Shown: positions 8,944-17,631 of the stretch, in pieces
Layout: the number at the start of each line of letters is the position of its first letter
Position numbering within the stretch: the stretch's first letter is position 1
Assembly (NCBI GenBank): GCA_027625145.1
Contig: JAQBXK010000002.1
Coordinates: forward strand, 62,001 to 126,000
Source of the DNA: Pseudomonadota bacterium
Lineage (GTDB): Bacteria; Pseudomonadota; Alphaproteobacteria; Puniceispirillales; Marisalimonadaceae
Length of the DNA: 64,000 nucleotides
Direction: 5' to 3'
Position numbers and translations under genes: made by a program
The notes under the pieces: model-generated
The model's database searches: none
Told to the model about the DNA's origin: nothing
The model's input: only the letters and a program-made list of their open reading frames with translations

Positions 8944-9717
8944 CTACGTTATATTTATTTCAACTTTTGATAAACCTCCTACATCATAGATTATTTTGTC
9001 ACCAACTAATGGAGCACGTGTTTTAATTACACTTCCAGTTATAATAATACTATCGGTAGGAATAACTTTCCCTTGTGAAATCATTAGGTTTGCTACCCAT
9101 GATAAAGATTGCAATGGATTTGCATCTCTAATCATAGCATCTTGAGGTATTTCATTATTCCAGTATAGTTTTGATTGGAGTGTGTTTAGATCTAAATCTT
9201 GCCAGTTTGGAATTTCAGATCCAAGTACAATTCCAGAGCACCATGCATTATCAGCTATAATAGTTAAGGGATTTATATTTGAATAATCGGCATTTCTATC
9301 TATTATAAGTTCAAAAGCTGGAGATAGACACTTAATATATTTTCTTATATTATCTTTGTTAAAAATACCCATTTTAGAATTTAATTCTTCAGATAATGTT
9401 ACAGCTATTTCAAACTCTAATCCCAAACCATAATAATCACTTAATTTAAAAGTTGCGGGGCTTGAGATTATTTCATTCGCAAATATTCCACCTGCAATAG
9501 GGTGATCTATTCCACATAACTCCTGTTGTATTTTAGAAGCTAGAGCTATTTTGTATCCACCTAAAACACCTCTTCCTGAATTTTTTTGAAAAATAGATTG
9601 CGCTTTATAAGCCTCGTCTATATTAGCGGGCTTAATGGATTCAGGTAGATTATGAAACTGTACTTTGTTTTGATGTTGATCCAACATATATTTAGAAATT
9701 TTATCTATCTTATCCAT
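8944..9717 (-). CDS. 2-keto-4-pentenoate hydratase-like enzyme (FAH superfamily)
   Basis: A 257-residue protein of the MhpD/DmpH/DmpE type. These Mg2+/Mn2+-dependent enzymes hydrate 2-hydroxydienoates or decarboxylate oxalocrotonate in meta-cleavage of aromatics. The metal-binding acidic residues are seen in G-L-E-F-E-I-A-V (about 100-107) and A-F-E-L-I-I-D, and the G-G-Y-K-I-A segment near residue 53 fits the family. The start is supported by a GGGGAGA site about five bases upstream. It is divergent from the flavin monooxygenase gene, with a perfect palindrome between them. It may supply the hydratase step missing from the ring-cleavage cluster at 52848-57082, but that link is inference. Confidence 0.85.
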   Translation of the reverse strand: MDKIDKISKYMLDQHQNKVQFHNLPESIKPANIDEAYKAQSIFQKNSGRGVLGGYKIALASKIQQELCGIDHPIAGGIFANEIISSPATFKLSDYYGLGLEFEIAVTLSEELNSKMGIFNKDNIRKYIKCLSPAFELIIDRNADYSNINPLTIIADNAWCSGIVLGSEIPNWQDLDLNTLQSKLYWNNEIPQDAMIRDANPLQSLSWVANLMISQGKVIPTDSIIITGSVIKTRAPLVGDKIIYDVGGLSKVEINIT

Positions 9718-9804
9718 TATATTCTCCCCAAATTAAATATTATTTTTTTACATTAACTTATATATCTTAAAAAAAAATTCTATTATTTAATAGTCTTGTT
9801 TGTT

Positions 9805-9820
9805 AATATGTTAACATATT
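9805..9820. promoter_or_regulatory. perfect 16-bp palindrome, candidate operator
   Basis: AATATGTTAACATATT is a perfect inverted repeat in the divergent gap between the hydratase gene and the flavin monooxygenase gene, about 15 bases before the start of the latter. The location suits an operator that blocks initiation. In DNA this AT-rich a few such palindromes are expected by chance in 64 kb, so support is modest. Confidence 0.35.
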
Positions 9821-9835
9821 TTTTGGGAGAAGATA

Positions 9836-11599
9836 TTGTTAGATAATCATGCTGTTAATATAAATCATGAGGTACACGAGTGGCTGATTAGTTTTAATCA
9901 AGCTATATCACCTAAGATAAGCAAAGAAGCTTCTATTGATTTATTATATAAATTATTTTTTAATGATAGTCACTGGAGAGATTTACTCGCTCTTACATGG
10001 AAAATTCAAACAATTTCTGGGAATAAAAATATTATACCTAAAATTTATGAAAGTATTGTGGCTGTTCAAGCCAGATCATTTTCTATTGATATAAAAAGAA
10101 CTCTACCTAGAGAAGTAAAAAGAGCTGATAAAAAAGTTATAGAGGTGATACTAACTTTTGAAACTGAATTTGGGAAATGTGAAGGGATTGTAAGGCTTTA
10201 CAATGATATTGATGGAGATGGAAAGTTAAAGGCTTGGAACTTTTTGACGGCTTTAAATGAATTACAAGATAAAGAAACCAAAGATAAAAATTTATATAAT
10301 CACAATATAAAAGGTCCTAATTGGCTAGATTTAAGAAATGAAGACAAATCATATAATGATAGAGATCCTGAAGTAATAATAGTGGGTTGTGGTCAGGCCG
10401 GATTATCAATAGCTGCAAGATTAAGGCAACAAAATGTTGATACTCTAGTAATAGATAAACATGAAAGAATAGGTGATAACTGGCGTAAGAGATATCATTC
10501 TTTAAAGTTACACAACCAAGTTCATGTAAATCATCTTCCTTATATGCCTTTCCCATCTACTTGGCCAACATACCTTCCTAAAGATAAATTAGCTGGATGG
10601 TTTGAATACTATGCTGAAAGTATGGAGTTAAACGTTTGGACTAGTACCACATTTATAGACGCCGACTATGATGAAATAGAAAGTAAATGGAACGTCAAAA
10701 TAAAAATGTTTGATGGCTCAATTAAAGTAATGAGACCAAAACATATTGTAATGGCTATTGGTGTTAGTTCTGTCCCTAATAGAGCAAAAATCCCAGGAAC
10801 AGATAATTTTAATGGTGAATTAATACATTCATCAGATTATAAAAATGGTAAAAATTATAAAGGAAAAAACGTATTAGTTTTTGGTACAGGAACAAGTGCT
10901 CATGACGTTGCCCAAGATTTATATGTTCATGGTGCTAATGTTAAAATTATTCAACGTTCACCTTCTATGATTGTTAATGTAGAGCCAAGTGCTCAACTAC
11001 CTTATAAATTATATAGTGAAGGACCTAGTACAGAAGATTGTGATTTAATTACTATAACTAGTCCATTAGCTGTTATGAAAAAAACTCATCAATTACTTAC
11101 TGAAGAAACAACAAAACTTGATAAATCATTGCTTGATAAATTAAAAAATGTTGGTTTTAAACTTGATTATGGAGAAGATAATACAGGATGGCAATTTAAG
11201 TATTTAACAAGAGGCGGTGGATATTATTTTAATGTTGGAGCATCTGATTTAATAGCAGATGGTAAAATCAAGGTAATCCAATTTTTAGATATTTCAGATT
11301 TTACAGCTTCTGGAATAAAGATGAAATCAGGTCGTGAGTTTCAAGTAGATTTAATGATTACGGCTACAGGTTACAAAGGCCAAGAGCATATGGTTGAAAA
11401 GTTTTTTGGAAAATTTATTAGCAGTAAAATTGGACCTATATGGGGTTTTGATGAGAATACACAAGAATTAAGAAATATGTGGATGCAAACTAAACAACCA
11501 GGGTTATGGTTTCTTGCAGGAAGTTTAGCGCAATGTAGAATATTTTCTAAATTTTTAGCATTGCAAATAAAAGCATTTCAAAAAGGAATACTTAAATAA
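9836..11599 (+). CDS. flavin-containing monooxygenase with N-terminal NTF2-like domain
   Basis: A 587-residue FAD- and NAD(P)H-binding monooxygenase of the CzcO/YUCCA-like group. Residues 1-150 look like an NTF2/SnoaL-type cone domain. The FAD Rossmann motif G-C-G-Q-A-G is at 184-189, an FMO-type F-N-G-E-L-I-H-S segment at 325-332, and the NADPH Rossmann motif F-G-T-G-T-S-A at 349-355. An A-T-G-Y motif lies near residue 513. The start is TTG 9836 behind a strong GGGAGA at 9825-9830. The family oxygenates soft nucleophiles or carbonyl substrates; the actual substrate is unknown. It is divergent from the MhpD-like gene and may be co-regulated with it. Confidence 0.85.
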   Translation: MLDNHAVNINHEVHEWLISFNQAISPKISKEASIDLLYKLFFNDSHWRDLLALTWKIQTISGNKNIIPKIYESIVAVQARSFSIDIKRTLPREVKRADKKVIEVILTFETEFGKCEGIVRLYNDIDGDGKLKAWNFLTALNELQDKETKDKNLYNHNIKGPNWLDLRNEDKSYNDRDPEVIIVGCGQAGLSIAARLRQQNVDTLVIDKHERIGDNWRKRYHSLKLHNQVHVNHLPYMPFPSTWPTYLPKDKLAGWFEYYAESMELNVWTSTTFIDADYDEIESKWNVKIKMFDGSIKVMRPKHIVMAIGVSSVPNRAKIPGTDNFNGELIHSSDYKNGKNYKGKNVLVFGTGTSAHDVAQDLYVHGANVKIIQRSPSMIVNVEPSAQLPYKLYSEGPSTEDCDLITITSPLAVMKKTHQLLTEETTKLDKSLLDKLKNVGFKLDYGEDNTGWQFKYLTRGGGYYFNVGASDLIADGKIKVIQFLDISDFTASGIKMKSGREFQVDLMITATGYKGQEHMVEKFFGKFISSKIGPIWGFDENTQELRNMWMQTKQPGLWFLAGSLAQCRIFSKFLALQIKAFQKGILK

Positions 11600-11715
11600 A
11601 TTATTTTAATTTTATAAATAAATTTTTAAAAAATTAAAAGCTAAATTTTAAAAACGATTTCCAATAAATCTGAATTATGAATGATCAGTACAAGTAGACT
11701 CTTTTTAATTCTTAA

Positions 11716-12303
11716 TTAGACAATCATTGTGCAACCATTGAGATGTTGTGCTGAATTTTTGATATTTTTTTTCATTGAATTTGAAAAATTATTATCTTCT
11801 ATACAAACCATTTTTAAATTTTTAGAACGAGATAAAAAAGACATAATAATTTCACCTGCATCATCATCAAAATTGCATGCTACTAATCCAAGAGATTGAA
11901 TATGGTCTGGCAAAGAATCTAATATAAATTTTAATCCATAAAGTTTAACTGTTGGATTATAACTAATGCTAAAAGATTTAAGAATTATTTGATTATTTTG
12001 ATGTGTTTTTTTCAAAGAAAATGCAATTAGCTCTGCATCATATATATCAATTTCAGCATTTCTTAAATGAAGGTTATAAAATTTGGATTGATTGTAATTC
12101 TTTACTAATCTGTCAGCTTCTTTTAAACAAACTATTTTTTGTATATTCCTTAAAGCTTTAATAATATATTTTATTTCTTCATAAGGTAATAAATTATATT
12201 CTTTTGCAATTGCTAAATTAGCGGGTATTAAAATAGTTGAAAATAATATTAACACGTCTGATTTTAATAATTTACGTTTATTTAAATTGAAGATTTTTTT
12301 CAT
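11716..12303 (-). CDS. secreted leucine-rich-repeat-like protein, function unknown
   Basis: A 195-residue protein with a probable Sec signal peptide: a basic N-terminus (K-R-K-L-L-K), a hydrophobic stretch, and an A-I-A cleavage site near residue 33. After a helical linker, about four repeats of 28 residues follow (roughly 76-103, 107-134, 135-162, 163-190). Each has an L-x-x-L-x-L-like start and an amphipathic helix, resembling ribonuclease-inhibitor-type LRRs. It has two cysteines in the mature part apart from one near the C-terminus. It stands alone between unrelated genes, with long AT-rich gaps on both sides. A periplasmic or exported binding role is inference; I do not recognise the family. 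Confidence 0.7.
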   Translation of the reverse strand: MKKIFNLNKRKLLKSDVLILFSTILIPANLAIAKEYNLLPYEEIKYIIKALRNIQKIVCLKEADRLVKNYNQSKFYNLHLRNAEIDIYDAELIAFSLKKTHQNNQIILKSFSISYNPTVKLYGLKFILDSLPDHIQSLGLVACNFDDDAGEIIMSFLSRSKNLKMVCIEDNNFSNSMKKNIKNSAQHLNGCTMIV

Positions 12304-12469
12304 AAATAAAATTTAATATTATTAACTATATTAGTAAAGCTTCGTTTTCCTATATAAATAGCTTTAAATATTAAATGTCCTAGACGTTTTGTATTCAAAT
12401 AAATATAGAGGGCAATTTTTTTAAGTGTATTTTAAAATTGAAAAATAACATTAATTTTTATTTAATACC

Positions 12470-12988
12470 TTATTTATCGCCTCTAACTGGGTAATTATTT
12501 TTTTGTGCAAAAGTTAATTTAGATGGGAGAGAACTAATATCAGGTCTAGCAAAAGGCATATTACTAGTGCTAACCATGTATAAAGTACCGTCTGGTTTAA
12601 TTATAAATAATCCAGGCTCACAAAAAATATCGCTTTCAGCTTCTTTTATAGCTTTTGATATATATAAACCCCATTCTCTAGCCTTTTCTTCACTTAATTC
12701 ATAAGCAATATTTAGTTTTGATAAAGTCCATTGTTCTTTAGATTTTAATGCCTTTTGTTTGCTATCCATAGACACAACAATTACGTTAGTGTTTGCTTCT
12801 TCATAATCTTCTAATTGTGATTCTATCAATTTTAAAAAATCTGAACAAATAGGACAATGTAAACCTCTATAAAATACAATCATTGTCATTTTATCATTGA
12901 GATTATTTTCTAATGACCACTCGTTGTTATTAAGTGTATTTATAGTTAAAGAGGGAGTTTTTCTTCCTGGTATAATTTGATTGTTCAT
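12470..12988 (-). CDS. peroxiredoxin-like (AhpC/TSA-type thioredoxin-fold) protein
   Basis: A 172-residue thioredoxin-fold protein of the AhpC/TSA superfamily. The active-site region F-Y-R-G-L-H-C-P-I-C places Cys45 and Cys48 in a C-P-I-C arrangement, unlike the single peroxidatic Cys of classical peroxiredoxins and closer to the 'peroxiredoxin-like' group. A V-V-S-M-D-S segment near 75 and a P-G-L-F-I-I-K-P-D-G-T strand near 125 fit the fold. It has no signal peptide. The start is supported by AAGGA six bases upstream. A likely role is thiol-dependent reduction of peroxides or disulfides in the cytoplasm. Confidence 0.82.
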   Translation of the reverse strand: MNNQIIPGRKTPSLTINTLNNNEWSLENNLNDKMTMIVFYRGLHCPICSDFLKLIESQLEDYEEANTNVIVVSMDSKQKALKSKEQWTLSKLNIAYELSEEKAREWGLYISKAIKEAESDIFCEPGLFIIKPDGTLYMVSTSNMPFARPDISSLPSKLTFAQKNNYPVRGDK

Positions 12989-13133
12989 GTTTAATCCTTA
13001 AAAAAATGATTTTTTTCTTCTCTCAATGTGAATTGTAAGCTTAAATTATTAATTAAATAACTATAAAAATAGATTGTATCATTAAATCAATGAAAATTAA
13101 AAATTAACATTTTAAGTTAATTTAAATTAATTT

Positions 13134-14021
13134 TTATGGTCTAATTTTAACACCAGTTTTACTTTCATAAGAAATAGCAACTTTACTCATATCAGCATCT
13201 ATGCCAAATTCTTCTATTGTTTCATTTAGAAGATTTTGAGCAAGTTTTCCAAGAGGCATATCTATTTTATTTGAATTAGCTATTTGAAGAGCAACGCCGC
13301 TATCTTTTTTCATTAAACCAGTGCTGAAACCTTGAAACATTTTTCCTGAAAGAATATTGTCGGGTAATGTAATTTCTGTTGCGTAATTTCTGCCAGAGCT
13401 TTTTTGAATTATATTAACAGCTTTTTCAGGATCTACTCCATCTTTTACTAACATTGAAATCACCTCGAAAGTAGCCATCCTGCATATTAAATTCAGTAAG
13501 TTATTTCCTGCTTTTATAGCATGTCCAGAACCAATCTCCCCCGCGTAAAATATATTAGAACTTATATCATCCATAATTGGCTTGATAACAGAAAATTGTT
13601 TCTCAGTGCCACCAATCATTATTGCTATGTTTCCTAAACGGGCTCCTTTTGGACCTCCGCTTACAGGGGCATCTATAAAGTTGATATCACGTAATAGGAG
13701 TGTTTTTGAAAGCTCTCTTGTTATGTCAGGTTCGCCAGTAGTCATATCAATAATAAAGCTATTTTGTTTAGCTGTTTTAAGAATACCTTTGTCACCATTA
13801 ATAACTTTTTCAACTATTGAACTAGTTGGCAAACATAAAAACACTCTATCAGTATTTGACGCTACTTCTGAAGGACTTAGACATTTTATTGCACCATGAG
13901 AAATAAAAAAATTTAAATTTTCTTCCTCCAAATCATAAACATATAGTTGATATTTTTTTAATAATCTTTCAGCTAATGGTCTTCCCATATTACCTAAGCC
14001 TATAAATCCAATTTTTTCCAT
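13134..14021 (-). CDS. NAD(P)-dependent 3-hydroxyisobutyrate dehydrogenase-family enzyme
   Basis: A 295-residue beta-hydroxyacid dehydrogenase. The nucleotide-binding motif G-L-G-N-M-G is at 8-13, the substrate-binding D-A-P-V-S-G-G at 118-124, and the catalytic lysine is Lys170 in G-H-A-I-K-A-G-N-N. Relatives include 3-hydroxyisobutyrate dehydrogenase and tartronate semialdehyde reductase; the sequence does not decide between them. An AAGGGAAG site precedes the start. It is the last gene of a minus-strand run with a GST and a NIPSNAP protein, which suggests one small catabolic or detoxifying operon. Confidence 0.88.
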   Translation of the reverse strand: MEKIGFIGLGNMGRPLAERLLKKYQLYVYDLEEENLNFFISHGAIKCLSPSEVASNTDRVFLCLPTSSIVEKVINGDKGILKTAKQNSFIIDMTTGEPDITRELSKTLLLRDINFIDAPVSGGPKGARLGNIAIMIGGTEKQFSVIKPIMDDISSNIFYAGEIGSGHAIKAGNNLLNLICRMATFEVISMLVKDGVDPEKAVNIIQKSSGRNYATEITLPDNILSGKMFQGFSTGLMKKDSGVALQIANSNKIDMPLGKLAQNLLNETIEEFGIDADMSKVAISYESKTGVKIRP

Positions 14022-14051
14022 AAATAGCTTCCCTTAGTTATTTCAGTTAAT

Positions 14052-14669
14052 TTAAGAAAAAGTTCCTTGTATGTTTTTTATAAAGCAATCTCGAGAACTA
14101 ATTCGTTCATACCATTCTTCTAAATTATTTAACTTGGGATGAGTTATTGGAAGAGATGTATATCTATAAGTAGCAACTCCTAATGTAATGTCCGCCATAC
14201 CAAATGTATCGTTGATCATAAATTTACGATCTTTTAAAAAACTATTAAAAATTATAAACTTGTCATTTAGTAGAGTTATATTTTTTTTAATTAAGTCATT
14301 ATTCCTATCCTCTGGAGCAGTTCTTATTAATCCCCAAAAGACAGGTGTCATATTAATTTGTAAATCAGTTGATTGAAACTCCATCCACTGATCAGCAATA
14401 GCAATTTGATCAATGTTGGTGGTTTTAGATATATTAGAATATTTTCTATATAAATGTCTTACTATGCTGTTAGATTGTGAAATAATTATTCCATGGTCAT
14501 TTAAAGTTGGAACTATGAGCTGTGGATTTATTTGTTCATAGTTCTCAACATTAACTTTCCCAATCTGACCATTTTCTTCATGCCACTTAAATTCTAAATT
14601 TAATTCACAAAGAGCCCAAGAAACTTTTTGGACATTAATAGATGTTCTTCTTCCGAATAATTCAATCAA
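14052..14669 (-). CDS. glutathione S-transferase family protein
   Basis: A 205-residue GST-fold protein. The N-terminal thioredoxin-like domain has R-R-T-S-I-N-V-Q-K with a likely catalytic serine near residue 10, the cis-proline V-P-T-L near 54 and a glutathione-contacting Q-S-N-S-I near 66. The helical C-terminal domain has the F-G-M-A-D-I-T-L-G N-capping box near 157. The start is TTG 14669 with AAGG eight bases upstream; no ATG fits. It lies between the NIPSNAP and dehydrogenase genes, 30 bases before the latter, probably co-transcribed. Its likely role is glutathione conjugation or dehalogenation of an unknown compound. Confidence 0.87.
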   Translation of the reverse strand: MIELFGRRTSINVQKVSWALCELNLEFKWHEENGQIGKVNVENYEQINPQLIVPTLNDHGIIISQSNSIVRHLYRKYSNISKTTNIDQIAIADQWMEFQSTDLQINMTPVFWGLIRTAPEDRNNDLIKKNITLLNDKFIIFNSFLKDRKFMINDTFGMADITLGVATYRYTSLPITHPKLNNLEEWYERISSRDCFIKNIQGTFS

Positions 14670-14682
14670 CTAAATTACCTTT

Positions 14683-15060
14683 TTATTTCATAATTGATAA
14701 TTTTGTTGAGCTTAAATTGTGAACTAGAATTGTATTTCTATCAACTAAATTAGCTACTATTGGAGCAATGTCATTTATCCACTCTTTGCTTTCATATACT
14801 GCTTTATATAGCTTTGCTTTTTCTTCTTGGTTTTCAAATCGTCTAATCCAAACGTATGTGTTGCCTTTTATTTCAGAGTTCATAACCCTTTCACCATCTT
14901 CTAAAGCAAACTGGTCAGAGCTATCCATAGTAAAACTTCCGTGAATTACCATCCCATGTTTGACTTGAAATGGCATAATTGTTTCGTTCATAAATGATAA
15001 CCATTCTTCCATCTTGCCAGGAAAAATTTGATAGATTCGTAATTCAAAAAACGCACTCAT
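14683..15060 (-). CDS. NIPSNAP-family protein
   Basis: A 125-residue protein with the NIPSNAP signature: an opening F-F-E-L-R-I-Y followed by P-G-K and later Y-V-W-I-R-R-F, a ferredoxin-like alpha+beta barrel domain. Such proteins often accompany catabolic oxidoreductases; their molecular role is unclear. I use the ATG at 15058-15060 because a GGGG stretch lies six bases upstream of it. The ATG twelve bases further out overlaps that GGGG and has no site of its own. It is the first gene of the run with the GST and the hydroxyisobutyrate-dehydrogenase-like gene, 13 bases before the GST. Confidence 0.83.
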   Translation of the reverse strand: MSAFFELRIYQIFPGKMEEWLSFMNETIMPFQVKHGMVIHGSFTMDSSDQFALEDGERVMNSEIKGNTYVWIRRFENQEEKAKLYKAVYESKEWINDIAPIVANLVDRNTILVHNLSSTKLSIMK

Positions 15061-15219
15061 AAAAAACCCCATAAAATTAATTAATATAATAACTAAATAT
15101 TATATAATAAAAATCAATTATACAAATTTTCATATTTTAAATTATCATTTAAATTAAATTATTGAGTTTGATTTTAAACTGTATACTTTTATTTAATATA
15201 ATTTTGGGGAGAAAAGTGA

Positions 15220-16359
15220 ATGGATTATAGTATTGGATGCTTTGTTGGTCGTATTTGGAATAAAACCAAAAATGGACCGTGTTTAATTACTATTAGAGAC
15301 GAATATATTTACGATATAACATCCAAAGAAATTCCAACAATGAGAGATTTGTTAGAACTAGATAATATAAAAGAATATGTATCAAAATATACAGGAGAGA
15401 AAGTAATCTCAGTAAAAGAATTACTTCTATCTAGTATGAAAAATCAACAAGACAGACATTACTCTCTTCTTGCTCCATGTGATTTTCAAGCAATTAAGGC
15501 TTGTGGTGTAACATTTGCTAAATCTATGGTTGAAAGAGTTATTGAAGAGAGGGCGGCTGGGGATCCTAAAAAAGCTGAGAGTTTACGAAAGCATATTGGT
15601 GGGTTAATAGGAGACAGCCTACAAAATATTGTGCCTGGTTCTGATAAAGCTTTGGAAGTAAAGAAAGCCTTTATTAAAGAAGGTTTATGGTCTCAATATT
15701 TAGAAGTTGGAATCGGAAAAGATGCAGAGGTTTTTACCAAAGCTCAAACTTTATCTTCTGTAGGTTTTGGATCAGAAGTGGGATTGCATCCAATATCTAA
15801 TTGGAACAATCCTGAGCCTGAAATAGTTTTGGCCGTTAATAGTAAAGGAATAATACAAGGGGCAACTCTAGGTAATGATGTAAATCTTAGAGACGTAGAA
15901 GGTAGATCAGCATTGCTCTTAGGCAAAGCTAAAGATAATAACGCGTCTTGTTCAATTGGACCATTTATTAGAATTTTTGATGACAGTTATACTATTGCCA
16001 ATATGAAGTCCGCTCATATTTCTTTAAAAGTAGAGGGTAAAGACGGGTATATATTAAATGGTTCAAGCTCAATGTCTGAAATAAGCAGAGACCCCGAAGA
16101 TCTTGTAGGTCAGACTTGTGGAGATCATCATCAGTATCCAGATGGATTTATGTTGTTTTTAGGAACCTTGTTTGCTCCTACAGAAGATAGAGAGACTCCG
16201 GGCGAAGGTTTTACCCATAAAATTGGAGATAAGGTAACAATTTCTGAGCCACATTTGGGAGATTTAATTAATTATGTAAATTTATCTACCGCATGTCCTA
16301 AGTGGGAATTTGGAATATCTTCTATAATTAAAAACTTAAGTGATAGAGGTCTGTTATAA
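15220..16359 (+). CDS. fumarylacetoacetate hydrolase-family enzyme (2-keto-3-deoxy acid dehydratase-like)
   Basis: A 379-residue protein with an FAH C-terminal domain. The metal-site motif is P-E-P-E-I-V-L near residue 200, followed by G-N-D-V-N-L-R-D and L-L-L-G-K-A-K. The extended N-terminal half and this motif pattern resemble 2-keto-3-deoxy-D-xylonate dehydratase (XylX) and related sugar-acid dehydratases more than true fumarylacetoacetase. The ATG follows a GGGGAGA with a seven-base gap. The CoA-transferase gene starts 19 bases downstream, so the two probably form an operon. The reaction on a 2-keto-3-deoxy acid is inferred from family resemblance. Confidence 0.8.
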   Translation: MDYSIGCFVGRIWNKTKNGPCLITIRDEYIYDITSKEIPTMRDLLELDNIKEYVSKYTGEKVISVKELLLSSMKNQQDRHYSLLAPCDFQAIKACGVTFAKSMVERVIEERAAGDPKKAESLRKHIGGLIGDSLQNIVPGSDKALEVKKAFIKEGLWSQYLEVGIGKDAEVFTKAQTLSSVGFGSEVGLHPISNWNNPEPEIVLAVNSKGIIQGATLGNDVNLRDVEGRSALLLGKAKDNNASCSIGPFIRIFDDSYTIANMKSAHISLKVEGKDGYILNGSSSMSEISRDPEDLVGQTCGDHHQYPDGFMLFLGTLFAPTEDRETPGEGFTHKIGDKVTISEPHLGDLINYVNLSTACPKWEFGISSIIKNLSDRGLL

Positions 16360-16378
16360 AATAAATAAGGAATAAAAT

Positions 16379-17509
16379 ATGAAAGAATTAATCAAAGGAT
16401 CTTTATCAGGTATTAAAGTTCTGGATTTTTCTACTCTTTTACCTGGCCCTCTTGCCACACTTTTTCTTGCAGAAACTGGCGCAGAAGTTATTAAAATAGA
16501 AAAGCCTGAGATTGGTGACGAAATTAGAGATTCTCAGCCAAAATGGGGTAATCAAAGCATTTCTTTTTCCTTACTTAATAGAGGGAAGAAAAGCTTAACG
16601 TTGAATCTTAAAGATCCAGCAAGTTTTGATGTATTAAAACCTTTATTAAAAACCGCAGATATTATTGTGGAACAGTTTAGACCAGGTGTAATGAAAAGAC
16701 TTGGTTTAGATTACGATTCTATTATTAAAATTAATAAAAATATAATTTATGTGTCTATTACAGGATATGGCCAAAATGGCCCTAAAAGTCAAATTGCAGG
16801 TCATGACTTAAACTATATTGGTAACACAGGATTATTAAGTTTAAGTATGGGAAATGGAGATAATCCAGTTGTTCCACCAGCGCTTATCGCTGATATTGCA
16901 GGGGGCTCTTATCCAGCAGTTATTAATATCTTATTAGCATTGAGAAATAGAGACAAAAATAATCAAGGTTCTTATATAGATATATCGATGTCTGATAGCC
17001 TTTTCCCATTTATGTTTTGGGGATTAGGGCCTGGTTTTTATAATAATAATTGGCCAGGTAACTCAGATTCTATGTTATCTGGAGGTTCTCCAAGGTACAA
17101 TATATACAGGACTATTGATAACGGATATGTAGCTGCAGCTCCTTTGGAAGATCGCTTTTGGAATAAGTTTTGCGAAGCAATTGAGTTGCCAGAAATGTAT
17201 ACTAAAATAAACTATAATCAAATCGAAGTTATTCAAAAAGTAAGAGATTTAATTATTTTAAAAACAAAAAAACAATGGTCTAGTATTTTTACTGAAGCTG
17301 ATTGTTGTTGTTCTATTGTAAAGTCTATGGAAGAAGCGATGAGTGATAATCACTTTAAAATTAGAGAAAATTTTTCAAGAAAGTTGTCTAATATAAACGG
17401 TGAACAAATTCCGTCATTACCAATACCTATAAATGATCAATTTAGAAATAGTAAAATTATTGATGAGGCCCCATCTTTAGGAAACAATAATAATGAATTT
17501 ATTAATTAG
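16379..17509 (+). CDS. CaiB/BaiF family (class III) CoA-transferase or acyl-CoA racemase
   Basis: A 376-residue protein of the class III CoA-transferase family. Conserved features are G-I-K-V-L-D-F-S near residue 11, the G-A-E-V-I-K-I-E-K-P CoA-binding segment at 34-43, His142 in A-G-H-D-L-N-Y and Asp172 in I-A-D-I-A-G-G. The His/Asp pair matches the catalytic residues of alpha-methylacyl-CoA racemases, while CoA transferases use only the Asp. Either activity is possible. It is co-directional with and 19 bases after the FAH-family gene, with a TAAGGA site. A role in activating or isomerising an organic acid of that pathway is inference. Confidence 0.87.
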   Translation: MKELIKGSLSGIKVLDFSTLLPGPLATLFLAETGAEVIKIEKPEIGDEIRDSQPKWGNQSISFSLLNRGKKSLTLNLKDPASFDVLKPLLKTADIIVEQFRPGVMKRLGLDYDSIIKINKNIIYVSITGYGQNGPKSQIAGHDLNYIGNTGLLSLSMGNGDNPVVPPALIADIAGGSYPAVINILLALRNRDKNNQGSYIDISMSDSLFPFMFWGLGPGFYNNNWPGNSDSMLSGGSPRYNIYRTIDNGYVAAAPLEDRFWNKFCEAIELPEMYTKINYNQIEVIQKVRDLIILKTKKQWSSIFTEADCCCSIVKSMEEAMSDNHFKIRENFSRKLSNINGEQIPSLPIPINDQFRNSKIIDEAPSLGNNNNEFIN

Positions 17510-17564
17510 AGGGATATATTTTTTATAGTTTTAATAGCCTAAAACTTGACCTTAATTGAACATG

Positions 17565-17575
17565 TTGTCAGACTA
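17565..17575. promoter_or_regulatory. GntR/FadR-like operator candidate upstream of the aminotransferase
   Basis: TTGTCAGACTA fits the TNGTNNNACNA pattern reported for FadR-subfamily GntR regulators. It lies about 57 bases before the aminotransferase start. Only six positions are specified, so chance occurrence is likely and no GntR gene is in the window. Confidence 0.2.
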
Positions 17576-17631
17576 ATAAAATATAAATAGATAAAAGAAT
17601 TTTTACTCATTAATGTGGTTGGAGGCTGATT

